Source: Candidatus Anaerobiospirillum pullicola (GTDB lineage: Bacteria; Pseudomonadota; Gammaproteobacteria; Enterobacterales; Succinivibrionaceae). Taken from it: 33,158 nt of DNA. The notes beneath the pieces are model-generated. The model was not told the origin of the DNA. It saw only the letters and a list, made by a program, of their open reading frames with translations, and searched no databases. The stretch is taken from positions 1 through 33,158 of the forward strand of contig JAHLFE010000067.1 in NCBI GenBank assembly GCA_018884035.1, read 5' to 3'. Every line of letters begins with the position of its first letter. The stretch's first letter is position 1. Of this stretch, positions 24,271 to 33,158 are shown piece by piece. The position numbers and the translations under genes were made by a program.

Positions 24271-25772
24271 AAAAGCGGTTCCTTAGACCAAACAAGCGCC
24301 TCTTACCTTGGGCCTTACGCTGCCCTTATTCTGCAGCAGTAAGGGGGGTAGCTACTCTCATCTTTACTTCTGGTCACGTGATGATAACGGCAGCTCTTAA
24401 GCGGCGGTGATATTGGTGCTGATCCACGAGCTATAAAACTATGCAGCGTGGCTTGATCTCCACACGCTACAGCCAAGCAACAAAACACTAAGCTACGCTG
24501 GGCGTGAGCGAGTAAAACAGCACTAAATCACAAGAGGCACAAAACTTAGGAAAGCAGTAAGGCAGGAAATCAGGCGGGGATGGGTAAGGAAGGTGCAACC
24601 GTATAAGGTAAGCAGGCATCACAGACGCGGATACCGCGACGCACTTAAGACCACTTAGGGTAAGCAACTGCGGCCAAGCCCTGAGGCTTTTATCTGCGCT
24701 CTAAGTCTTGCTGACTCAAGATGCTTTCGCTCAGTACAGGCACCACCATAAGAGGTAGCGCGGCTTCAGCAGAAAAAAGCAATGCTGCTTACGTGTGCCT
24801 GCCTGTTAGGGGTGCAATAGCTAACTTATACTGACGCTGCTACACCACAGGCACAAGGCACGTGGTCTCATCTAGGTTGACGTTGCTTGCTGCAGCAACG
24901 CTGGTGAAGAAGCGGGTCTCTCTTAGCTGTCTATTGCTAACGCTAAGCTTATCAGACTTACTGTTTTCACCACACTTAGGGCTTACATCCCTCGGAAAAA
25001 CTGCCACACTCTGCAGGAAAAATCCTGCTTAGCCGCAAGGGGCAAACACCTCCGGCTCAGCTAAAAAGCGACTAGCGCCACCAGCTGTGAGGCCATCGCC
25101 AGCAGTAATTGAAACTGCCATTGATGTGCAAGTTCTTCCCGAAAAGTTCCATAACCCTAAGTTCTCCTAGGCGTGCTTTGGGACTAATCCAAAGCCTTGG
25201 AGCTATCATAGCATGCGTATCTGATGGTGGTGAGAGCGCTGGTAAGGCAATGCACCATTATTAGGCAACGGTAGCAGAGATGTGGCTATCACGGCAGTTA
25301 GAGGCGGGGGTGGCTGCTGCGGCTTATTTATCGTCTTTTAGCGCCAAAGGTACCGCTGACATCAAGCAAGGCTTAGAAGACAAGGCAACGGGGATAAGAG
25401 CAGAGAAAAATCTTTGCGCATGCTTTTGGGACGTTTTTGCGCCAAAAGGGAGCGTTTTTTCAGGTCTGCGTAGAGCTGTGCCTTTACAGTGGGAATCTTG
25501 GGGGTGCATCCAGCGGAAAACTCGCTGTAGTGTCGCTTTTGTCAGAGCTTAGGGCAGCGGCATTAACGACAGCTTTGCAGACAGCAAAGGCAAAGGGCGG
25601 CGCTGATGGCATCTTAGTTCGATCTAAAGAAAACGCCTCTGCATTCCCATCTCCACGATAATCTCCAAAGATACGACTGCACCAACTACCGCTGGCGCCA
25701 TCATTAACGCTTACCAGCAAGGGAAGGATAACCTCCTAAGTGACGCCTGCATGGCTGAGAGCTGGCATCTTT
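24271..25772. other. Long gene-free region upstream of trpE
   Basis: About 1.5 kb without a convincing gene. It should hold the trp promoter, but no clear -35/-10 pair is visible close to trpE. Perfect hairpins occur at 24881-24900 (CGTTGCT/AGCAACG), 25012-25027 (GCAGGA-aaaa-TCCTGC) and around 25174 (GCTTTGG/CCAAAGC). A minus-strand TGCTATGAT near 25212 looks like an extended -10 but is over 900 nt away. Overlapping + strand frames from 25280 might be a decayed gene; I recognise nothing in them. Confidence 0.4.
24313..24344 (-). promoter_or_regulatory. Hairpin in the trpE leader
   Basis: On the transcript, CCTTACTGCTGC pairs with GCAGCGTAAGG, an 11-bp stem with one bulged base and a 9-nt loop, ending about 40 nt before the trpE start. 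Its left arm can instead pair CCCTTA with the nearby TAAGGG, so two folds exclude each other. No T run follows and no Trp-rich leader peptide is present, so this is not a classical trp attenuator. Confidence 0.4.
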
Positions 25773-25778
25773 TAAGTC

Positions 25779-26005
25779 CCGACCGTGAGGAGGTATGGGA
25801 TAATTTTGGTAAAGCTGATAAACCCATGGTTTATGGGCATGCATCAGACTATCTCGCGGTAAAGCTTGAGCGCAAAGTAATGCACTTTACCTCAGTTTTG
25901 TGGCATAAGCCCCTTGTTTTGGCCCATATTACCTTTAAGTAGGTGTCCAAGAAACGCCTTATTTATGCGCTTTGTAAAAATTAAGCTATACCTCCTCACG
26001 GTCGG
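25779..26005. mobile_element. 227-bp MITE-like element with 44-bp TIRs and 6-bp target duplication
   Basis: Terminal inverted repeats at 25779-25822 and 25962-26005 begin CCGACCGTGAGGAGGTAT and match at 36 of 44 positions. The direct repeat TAAGTC lies immediately outside both ends (25773-25778 and 26006-26011), as expected for a target duplication. The interior is too short for a transposase. A short + strand frame (from ATG 25751) runs across it but is best explained by chance. The transposase family is not known to me. Confidence 0.65.
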
Positions 26006-26011
26006 TAAGTC

Positions 26012-26414
26012 AGCTGCCCCCAGCCACTTCAGGCTTGCTGCCACGCCGTGCGCAAAAAAATAGGGCGCTGCCCCCTGCCAGCGCTCACCACCAGCAAAAG
26101 ACACCGCCCTAAGAAATGTCAGAAGTAGCAGCAGCAGCAGCGCGTGGTTTGCTATACACGCCACTACTAAACCATGCAACTGTGAGGAGATTGTTTGCTT
26201 TGCCTTGCTGACGCCACCGCTTACATGCGGACTACAGTGACGTCAGCTTGAGGTTGGAGGAATCGAGTCCTTTTAAGCGCAGTAACAGCCTATTACAGGG
26301 ATACGTGCCTCTCTTACTGCCAGCTGTAGGGGGCTGACAGCTCCGAGTAAAGCGCGCAGCACGTTACCCCCGCAACGCTCTCAAGCTGCCACTACTGCGC
26401 TATGCTCTGAGAGC
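26012..26414. other. Gene-free stretch downstream of eno
   Basis: No gene is supported. It contains an AGC triplet run (five units near 26126-26140) and, on the transcript leaving eno, AGCTGT/ACAGCT around 26320-26342 without a T run. No clear intrinsic terminator for eno was found. Confidence 0.4.
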
Positions 26415-27752
<1,338 letters not shown>

Positions 27753-27910
27753 CTAAAACAGCTACGCTCTACTGCGCTGCGGATTTAGTCTAACTGCTGT
27801 GGGGCTTTGCCGGTATCACAGAGCAAAGCCAGTCAAAGAAGCGCTCGCAATCACTTCTTACGCAAAGGACAGCGCCATGAGAACTTAGTTAGCTGTAGGT
27901 CACTGTGGTT

Positions 27911-27938
27911 ATTATAGAGCAACTAGCAGAGCAGGCAA
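27911..27938 (-). promoter_or_regulatory. Sigma-70 promoter of eno
   Basis: On the minus strand TTGCCT (27938-27933), a 16-bp spacer and a perfect TATAAT (27916-27911) predict a start near 27904 and a leader of about 194 nt. Confidence 0.7.
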
Positions 27939-28139
27939 GGGGTGCAAGCGAAAAAAGTTAGCAACAGGTTACTGCTAAGGAACAGGTGGGCTAATCAAGG
28001 TAATGAGGGCGTGGCACACAGTAAGAGCTGCTGCTGCTGCTGGCGGGATGGGAGCAAAAAGCGCTACCTGAGACAAGACTGTGTGATGGTAGCGCCGCAT
28101 GAGCGGGAGCTTGCTTTTGCAGGGATATACAGCCACGAA

Positions 28140-28275
28140 GAGAGTATCTCACAAAGCAACTCCCATAGGAGGCAACAGCCTACAATCAGGTGTTTTACCC
28201 TGAGAGTAGCTGTTTGCTGCCGTGCTACTCTCGAGATAAGGCGCCTTCAGGCGCTTTTGATGTTACCTACGTTGC
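28140..28275 (+). repeat. Duplicated structured element, copy A (possible small RNA)
   Basis: About 135 bp are repeated at 29880-30011 with roughly 75-80% identity. Shared features in order: GGC-aaca-GCC; CAGG/CCTG; a 9-bp stem GAGAGTAGC (28202-28210) with GCTACTCTC (28224-28232); AGATAA; and a terminal stem GCGCC-TTCA-GGCGC followed by TTTT (28241-28258). The main stem is kept in copy B, where one change turns a G-C pair into G-U. The terminator-like end suggests a + strand transcript, opposite to both neighbouring genes. No clear promoter is seen. It could also be the remnant of an IS200/IS605-type end. Confidence 0.6.
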
Positions 28276-28580
28276 TAAACAGCGACGTCTCGTACTCTGA
28301 GCGGGGGACGTAGCTGTAGATCGCTCTGCTCTGCTATGAAGATAATGGCGGCGTCAGCTCTTGTGATTAGCCACGCCAGCCTGCACAAGCGAAGCGTAGA
28401 GAAGAGTAGTGCACAAGAGGATCGTGGTGATAAAGGCGCCTGACCAGAGGCGCAGCGCTATTTGTAGCAACTTGAAGTGGAGTAGGCTGCTGCCGTTTCT
28501 TGTGGGTAAAAAGACAGCGCCTGAACGCGCCAGAAAAACTTAGAGCAGAGCCTTTGGCCCTGCTCCCTACTCTGCTTCCC
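28276..28580. other. Gene-free stretch before the DUF533-like gene end
   Basis: I see no gene, promoter or terminator here beyond short GC-rich runs. Confidence 0.4.
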
Positions 28581-29642
28581 TTAATATGAGACGCCCTCAG
28601 CCGTCGCTGCTAAGGCCCGATACTCGTTTACCACCAACGTGTGCGCCCGCTCAGTCAGCTGCTTACGCAAGCTCGGATCAATGCCCAAACACGCCGCTAA
28701 ATTCTCTAAATACCCCTGCTCTAAGAAGTGATCGCAATCTAACATCACCGCCGCCAGCAGATACAAATCGAGATTCTCCTCAGGGAATTTCACCTGCCGC
28801 ACCAGTGACTCCGGATCGAGATCAATGGTCAGCATGCGATCAATCTCCCCACGAATGTTCTTGATCTTATCGTGGAAGATGCCCAAACAGACGTCTACCA
28901 GCGACATCTGCTCATCATAGGAAATCTTGCCATCAGCGCGCATGGCAAAGACCATGTCCTGTAAGAGCAACATGGCCGTGTGATAGTAGACACTCTCAGT
29001 GGTTTCACTTAAGAGCGGATCCTGATGCTGCAGCTGTAAAGTACGCCGCTGCAACCACTGACGAAAAATGCCATTAGCCAGCACCGTGACAATGCGCTTA
29101 TGGTAGCCCTGCGTTGGATTCGCATCTGGCTTTAAGGTACTGCGCGTATACGTCTGTGCCGCCGCGAAATCTTGTTCTGCGTCAGAGGCAGTACCAAGCT
29201 TTGGCAGCGCAGTCACGTAACGCTTGCCACTACCACCTGCCAGCGGCGCCAGATCCTCATAAGACAAATGAGCGATCTCTGCTGAAATCGCCGCCGCTTG
29301 CTCGGCCGCCATCTTTTCTGCTTGCGCACTGAATTGTGAGAGCACAGCTGCTTGCCGCTGTTGCTGCGCTTGGTAATGCATCACGCCATCTTGCAGAAAA
29401 TAGGAGTCGACCGTGCGCTCCTCATGGCGGTTGTCCGCATCCTTTTCCAGAGGTCGCGTGCGCTCAGAATTGAGCTTATTGATACCAAGCATCGCCCGCT
29501 TGGCTTCACTTGGCTCACTTGGTACGTTCTGCTCACGTCCGAGAACGGCGGCTAAGGCTGCACTACCGGTTACGCCATCTTCTGCTTTAGCCTGCAGCGG
29601 TGAATGCGATTGACCGTGGCTTGCGAGGAGATCAGAAAACAA
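28581..29642 (-). CDS. TerB/DUF533-like protein with long variable N-terminal region
   Basis: The 353-aa product ends in a DUF533 (YebE-like, TerB fold) domain, roughly the last 150-160 residues. LLLQDMVFAMRADGKISYDEQMSLVD has the acidic ADGxIxxxE metal-like loop typical of TerB domains. DPESLVRQV and LYLLAAVMLDCDHFLEQGYLENLAACLGI complete it. I place the start at the TTG at 29642: AAGGAG lies 7 nt upstream, and the resulting MFSDLLASHG resembles the beginning of DUF533 proteins, while the longer frame has no site. Residues about 15-190 are Ala/Gln/Glu-rich and poorly conserved-looking. The function of the family is unknown; in enterobacteria YebE responds to envelope stress. A 35-codon membrane ORF lies just upstream on the same strand. 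Confidence 0.8.
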   Translation of the reverse strand: MFSDLLASHGQSHSPLQAKAEDGVTGSAALAAVLGREQNVPSEPSEAKRAMLGINKLNSERTRPLEKDADNRHEERTVDSYFLQDGVMHYQAQQQRQAAVLSQFSAQAEKMAAEQAAAISAEIAHLSYEDLAPLAGGSGKRYVTALPKLGTASDAEQDFAAAQTYTRSTLKPDANPTQGYHKRIVTVLANGIFRQWLQRRTLQLQHQDPLLSETTESVYYHTAMLLLQDMVFAMRADGKISYDEQMSLVDVCLGIFHDKIKNIRGEIDRMLTIDLDPESLVRQVKFPEENLDLYLLAAVMLDCDHFLEQGYLENLAACLGIDPSLRKQLTERAHTLVVNEYRALAATAEGVSY

Positions 29643-29714
29643 GTGCAGGCTCCTTACTTTTATCGGCCTCAGAAGAAACAACAGCGTCAAGACGCCGCCA
29701 ATACCGCCCCACCC

Positions 29715-29822
29715 TTAGGGTCTTAACTTTACATAGATGCACAAACCATGCACAAAACCAAGCAGTCCCCAGCAACAAAAGGCAGAAAGCTTGCGGCTTT
29801 TCCGGCATGCCCACCACATCAT
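29715..29822 (-). CDS. Possible small membrane protein, 35 aa
   Basis: An ATG at 29822 preceded by AGGAG with ideal 8-nt spacing opens 35 codons, beginning MMWW, followed by a basic patch (CRKSRK) and a hydrophobic span (LSAFCCWGLLGFVHGLCIYV), then KLRP and a stop. This is the layout of a small single-span membrane protein with its N-terminus inside. It lies 72 nt before the DUF533-like gene. I recognise no family. A frame in another phase overlaps it from 29817 but lacks a correctly spaced site. The two tandem Trp codons recall leader peptides, though no trp gene is next to it. Confidence 0.5.
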   Translation of the reverse strand: MMWWACRKSRKLSAFCCWGLLGFVHGLCIYVKLRP

Positions 29823-29879
29823 AGGCTTATCTCCTGAGGAGCATCTGAGCGGCATCTTAAGTCGTGCCTCATTGCGCCG

Positions 29880-30011
29880 AGAGTCTCCCAAAAAGCAAAT
29901 CCCAAAGAAGGCAACTGCCTACAACCATGGGTTTTACCCTGAGAGTAGGTGTTTGCTGCGGTGCTATTCTCAGATAAAACGCCGTTAGGCGCTTGAGATT
30001 GCCTAATTTGC
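29880..30011 (+). repeat. Duplicated structured element, copy B (possible small RNA)
   Basis: Second copy of the element at 28140-28275. The core GTTTTACCCTGAGAGTAG is identical for 18 nt. The main stem is GAGAGTAG (29941-29948) with CTATTCTC (29964-29971), including one G-U pair. The terminal stem CGCC-gtta-GGCG (29980-29991) has a weaker T tail than copy A. It lies between the sucCD terminator and the small membrane ORF, again opposite to the surrounding genes. Confidence 0.6.
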
Positions 30012-30030
30012 GCCCTATCACTGCTGCCCA

Positions 30031-30071
30031 CAAACAAAAACAGCACCGGCCATTATCTGGCAGCAGTGCTG
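30031..30071 (-). terminator. Rho-independent terminator of sucCD
   Basis: On the minus strand CAGCAC and GTGCTG, with inner GCC/GGC pairs, form a long stem followed by TTTTTGTTTG. It lies about 85 nt after the sucD stop codon. Confidence 0.8.
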
Positions 30072-30154
30072 TCTGGGAAAATATGTGCGCTACACACACG
30101 CACCTGCACAGAAGCTTTAAGCACAACATCTGTGCGTGGCTCTAAGCGCGGTGG

Positions 30155-31033
30155 CTAATTCCAGCCCGTGGCCTCACGTAAGCCGTCAGCTATATCAGCA
30201 GCGGTTGGCACCACTAATACCCCCGCATCACGCAGCGCTTGCTGCTTAGCAGCAGCCGTGCCCTGACCACCAGAGATAATGGCACCAGCGTGGCCCATAC
30301 GCTGCCCTGCTGGCGCAGAAGCACCGGCAATATAGGACACCACAGGCTTGGTCATATGCTCTTTAATCCAAGCAGCAGCTTCCTGCTCCGAGGTACCGCC
30401 GATCTCACCTACTAAGACCACGGCCTCGGTTTGTGGATCATCTTCAAAGCGCTTGAGCATATCCACAAAGTTAGAACCTTGCACCGGATCACCACCAATG
30501 CCTACGCAGGTCGATTGACCAAAGCCTGCATCAGTAGTCTGCTTTACCGCCTCGTAAGTGAGGGTACCTGAGCGCGAGACAATACCGACTTTACCGCGCG
30601 AGTGAATCGCACCTGGCATAATACCGACCTTGCACTCACCTGGGGTGACTACACCAGGGCAGTTAGGGCCAATTAAGGTGGTATGCGACTGGCGTAAACG
30701 CGCCTTGACGCGCAGCATGTCTAAGACAGGGATGCCTTCGGTGATGCAGATAATCAGGTCTAAACCGGCATCAATGCCCTCAAAGATCGAGTCTGCGGCA
30801 AAGGCAGGAGGCACAAAGATCATGGAGCACGTGGCATGGGTTACGTCCATGGCCTCGCGCACGGTATTAAACACTGGCAGACCTAAGTGGGTGCTACCAC
30901 CACGGCCTGGGGTCACACCACCGACTAACTTCGTGTCGTAATAATCCAAGCACTGCTGCGAGTGCACCGTACCCTGCGAGCCGGTGATACCTTGGCAGAT
31001 GATCTTGGTATCTTTGTTAACGAGAATACTCAT
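30155..31033 (-). CDS. sucD: Succinate-CoA ligase, alpha subunit
   Basis: The 292-aa subunit binds CoA and carries the phosphohistidine of succinyl-CoA synthetase, which links succinyl-CoA and succinate to ADP or GDP phosphorylation. [14 protein letters not shown] is the CoA-binding Rossmann start, [12 protein letters not shown] the next loop, and GHAGAII holds the active-site His248 (E. coli H246). [11 protein letters not shown] and GIGGDPVQG are conserved. I start it at the ATG at 31033 ([10 protein letters not shown]), the family start; its ribosome binding site is weak. An extra 11 codons upstream are unlike the family. It follows sucC with a 119-nt gap that holds a tandem repeat. The last codons are TGW-N and a TAG stop. 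Confidence 0.97.
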   Translation of the reverse strand: MSILVNKDTKIICQGITGSQGTVHSQQCLDYYDTKLVGGVTPGRGGSTHLGLPVFNTVREAMDVTHATCSMIFVPPAFAADSIFEGIDAGLDLIICITEGIPVLDMLRVKARLRQSHTTLIGPNCPGVVTPGECKVGIMPGAIHSRGKVGIVSRSGTLTYEAVKQTTDAGFGQSTCVGIGGDPVQGSNFVDMLKRFEDDPQTEAVVLVGEIGGTSEQEAAAWIKEHMTKPVVSYIAGASAPAGQRMGHAGAIISGGQGTAAAKQQALRDAGVLVVPTAADIADGLREATGWN

Positions 31034-31065
31034 ACCAAAACAGAAATCGGGTGGGAGGGCTATCA

Positions 31066-31125
31066 CTGTGCTCTAATGTGCTCTACTGTGCTCTACAGCA
31101 CAGTACAGTGCTTTACAGTACTTTC
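31066..31125. repeat. Tandem 10-bp repeat between sucC and sucD
   Basis: Six units of 10 bp, CTGTGCTCTA, ATGTGCTCTA, CTGTGCTCTA, CAGCACAGTA, CAGTGCTTTA and CAGTACTTTC, occupy the middle of the gap. The third and fourth units form a 7-bp hairpin (CTGTGCT with AGCACAG). It could set the relative output of the two genes or reflect slippage. Confidence 0.8.
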
Positions 31126-31152
31126 CAGTGACAACCACGCCCATGCAGAAAA

Positions 31153-32316
31153 CTAAGATGCAGCCTTTTGCACGGCTAATAAGCCGGCTTCACGTAAGCC
31201 TTGGGCCGCAGTAATATCCAGCCCACTCTCATGAAGAATGCGGGCACCATCTTCTGCATGGTTACCCTCAAGACGTACCACCACTGGCACCTTTGCGCCC
31301 ACATCATGGACAGCGCCTAAGATACCCTCAGCAATTAAGTCGCAGCGCACGATACCGCCAAAGATGTTGACTAGGATGCACTTGACGTGTTGATCCTCTA
31401 AGATGATCTTAAAGGCTTCCATCACGCGCTCTTTGGTAGCAGTACCACCCACATCAAGGAAGTTTGCAGGCTCACCACCGCAGGCCTTAATGATGTCCAT
31501 GGTTCCCATCGCCAGTCCCGCACCATTTACGAGGCAGCCTATGGTGCCATTTAAAGGCACGTAAGAGAAGTTTGAAGCCTGCGCACGGGCGATACGTGGA
31601 TCCTCTTGAGATGGATCATCAAGCTCAACCAGCTCTGGATGACGGTATAAAGCGTAAGAGTCGATGTTGATCTTGGCGTCTAAGCAGCGTAAGGAGCCAT
31701 CGGTAGTCACAGCCAGAGGGTTGATCTCGACTAAGGAGAGATCCTTGTCAAGGAACGCACGGGCGATACCCATAAAGATCTTGGCAAACTCGTTCACCTG
31801 CTTGCCCTTTAAGCCCAGCTTATAGGCAAGGGCACGGCCTTGGTATGGCTGGGGGCCCGTGAGCAGATCGATGTTGACCTTGAGGATCTTAGAGGCATCT
31901 TTGGAGGCTAATTCCTCGATCGACATGCCACCGGCCTCAGAGGCCATAATGGTGAGGTTCGCGCTGGTGCGATCGATAGTGGCACCAACATAGAGCTCAC
32001 GCACGGCTTCAGTAGCGCGCTCAATGAGGATACGCGACACCAGCTTGCCTTCAGGGCCGGTTTGTTTGGTGACTAAACGCGAGCCGAGCCATTTTGCCGC
32101 AAAAGCTTCCGCCTCTGCTGGGCTTTGCACCACTGCTACACCACCGGCCTTACCACGTGCACCAGCATGCACTTGGCACTTACAGACAAAAGGGCCTGGG
32201 GCTAATTCATAAGCAAACTTACCAATGCCTAAGGCCTTGGTGCTGACGCGAAAGTCAGCTATAGGCAAGCCATAGGCACGCAATAGCTCTTTTGATTGAT
32301 ACTCGTGAAGATTCAT
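31153..32316 (-). CDS. sucC: Succinate-CoA ligase, beta subunit
   Basis: The 387-aa ATP-grasp subunit binds nucleotide and completes the succinyl-CoA synthetase heteromer with SucD; E. coli SucC has 388 residues. [18 protein letters not shown] is the standard start, so I choose the ATG at 32316 over an in-frame start 21 nt upstream. [14 protein letters not shown] is the nucleotide loop. [11 protein letters not shown] and CLDAKINID hold the Mg2+ ligands, and [14 protein letters not shown] and [14 protein letters not shown] line the succinate site. No sucAB or other citric acid cycle genes flank it, which suits an anaerobe using the enzyme outside a full cycle; that is inference. Confidence 0.98.
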   Translation of the reverse strand: MNLHEYQSKELLRAYGLPIADFRVSTKALGIGKFAYELAPGPFVCKCQVHAGARGKAGGVAVVQSPAEAEAFAAKWLGSRLVTKQTGPEGKLVSRILIERATEAVRELYVGATIDRTSANLTIMASEAGGMSIEELASKDASKILKVNIDLLTGPQPYQGRALAYKLGLKGKQVNEFAKIFMGIARAFLDKDLSLVEINPLAVTTDGSLRCLDAKINIDSYALYRHPELVELDDPSQEDPRIARAQASNFSYVPLNGTIGCLVNGAGLAMGTMDIIKACGGEPANFLDVGGTATKERVMEAFKIILEDQHVKCILVNIFGGIVRCDLIAEGILGAVHDVGAKVPVVVRLEGNHAEDGARILHESGLDITAAQGLREAGLLAVQKAAS

Positions 32317-32530
32317 CGTAGAAACCAAACATCCCAAGTCTGTCCCAATCTCCTTGCTTAAGCACGCACAGGAAAAAATGGCAACTTACAAGCGCCGCTC
32401 TAAGTAGCCACGGGCAAGACTATGGGGCCGAAAAAAGGATGCTGCAAGACAAGATAAGCTTGCCCTTAAGCACACCAAGACACGCTTTGCCACAGCAGGC
32501 AATACCAGCACAGGCGCGCAAAGCTGTGCA

Positions 32531-32539
32531 ATTATAGCA
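32531..32539 (-). promoter_or_regulatory. Extended -10 promoter of sucCD
   Basis: The minus strand reads TGCTATAAT, a perfect extended -10 element, about 215 nt before sucC. The -35 region is not consensus. The leader would be about 208 nt. Confidence 0.55.
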
Positions 32540-33158
32540 AAGGCCTCAGCACCGCTTTGTCGCTTAAGCTGCTGTCACTGTACCCCTAACTCCTCTCCTT
32601 TGCCCCTGTTTTTTCCATTTTTGCTCAAAAGCAGTGCACTAATGCAAACTCATCTCAGACTGTGTTGTAAATTGGTGCAATACACTGGTTTCACGCACTG
32701 TTTTGTTACAGAAAATTCACTAAAACAGATCACAAAAAACAAGCATCGCTACGAGGAAGGCAGGCTCGTACAGAGGAGCAACTGCATGAGTGAGCTTTAG
32801 GAAACTTAAGCTCAGCTCACACACTATAGTTGCAGCTATCACCGGCGCGTAGAGATGACATTGACAGCGCCCGCCCCTGACAGCACAGACTGCGGAAGCT
32901 GCTGCCTCTGCTCCTGTGTAAAAATAGCTTTTTATCCATAGGCGTTAAGTTAAGCAAAAACGCTTAAATATCAGCATCAGCGCCACTTAAAGTGGCTTTT
33001 GGACCGGTCGATTGGCATTTTAGCCTGAAAACCGGCTCAAAGAGACACAATTGGCGCCTATGATGAATCCCTTATATAAGGGATTATTGGATGAACCGTC
33101 GAGTCTAGGTGTTTCCAGTCTGGAAACATCTTCCTGCGCGATTAAGTGGCTTGTAAAC
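32540..33158. other. Gene-free right edge with clustered palindromes
   Basis: No gene is supported. Between 32950 and 33127 lie five palindromes: TTAAGC/GCTTAA (32950-32967), GCCACTT-a-AAGTGGC (32982-32996, followed by TTTT), GACCGGTC (33002-33009), AATCCCTTATATAAGGGATT (33066-33085) and GTTTCCA-gtc-TGGAAAC (33111-33127). The third-listed hairpin arm with TTTT could end a + strand transcript. The rest look like protein-binding sites or the control region of a gene beyond the window. Confidence 0.55.

Noticed and set aside
24743..24748. Tandem Trp codons on the minus strand upstream of trpE, as in a leader peptide
   Set aside because: The frame has no ATG, GTG or TTG start between its upstream stop and the Trp codons, and lies nearly 500 nt from trpE.
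25280..25942. Overlapping + strand frames suggesting a frameshifted gene
   Set aside because: The last part lies in a MITE with target duplications, and the rest matches nothing I know; a decayed gene remains possible but unsupported.
28140..30011. The two related elements as CRISPR repeats
   Set aside because: They are too long, only two, 1.7 kb apart, and have no regular spacers or cas genes.

Overview
The window comes from a bacterial chromosome of about 50% G+C and most resembles an anaerobic gammaproteobacterium, such as a member of the Succinivibrionaceae. This placement is inferred. A 6S RNA of the gammaproteobacterial type, a GGGtGRT/NifU-like gene pair typical of anaerobes, an ArsB/NhaD-type antiporter and a sucCD pair support it. 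No 16S rRNA or other taxonomic marker is present.

Layout. 1-3.7 kb (+): a membrane protein with an Ala/Pro tail, an ArsB/NhaD-superfamily transporter with a terminator, and tRNA-Ser(GGA) with its own promoter and terminator. 3.7-5.25 kb: no gene, but two diverged copies of an intergenic repeat, one interrupted by a 128-bp MITE with an 8-bp target duplication. 5.25-8.06 kb (+): a 933-aa low-complexity protein carrying two tandem winged-helix-like segments. 8.6-11.8 kb: an NSS-family Na+ symporter (-) divergent from a lipoprotein and a NUDIX hydrolase (+), with a cluster of inverted repeats between them. 12.2-12.4 kb (+): 6S RNA with its promoter. 12.8-14.6 kb (-): the GGGtGRT gene and its NifU-like scaffold partner. 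15.0-15.9 kb (-): an SGNH/sialate O-acetylesterase-like gene cut off from its signal peptide by an in-frame TAG, next to a (TC)10 tract. 16.75-24.27 kb (-): a complete unfused trpEGDCFBA cluster. 26.4-27.7 kb (-): eno. 28.6-29.8 kb (-): a TerB/DUF533-like protein and a 35-codon membrane ORF. 30.15-32.3 kb (-): sucC-sucD with a terminator.

Working together. The trp genes encode every step from chorismate to tryptophan. Their unfused trpC/trpF and their sequence character look more like Clostridia than the usual fused gammaproteobacterial form. Only trpE-G and trpB-A are tightly coupled; the other junctions are 166-379 nt and carry hairpins. eno and sucCD are central carbon metabolism genes, each with a recognisable promoter and a leader of about 200 nt.

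The least expected features are: a ~135-bp structured element present twice (28140-28275 and 29880-30011), with a conserved stem and a terminator-like end; two MITE-like elements with target duplications; the nonsense-interrupted esterase beside a dinucleotide repeat; and several small palindromic or tandem arrays between genes.
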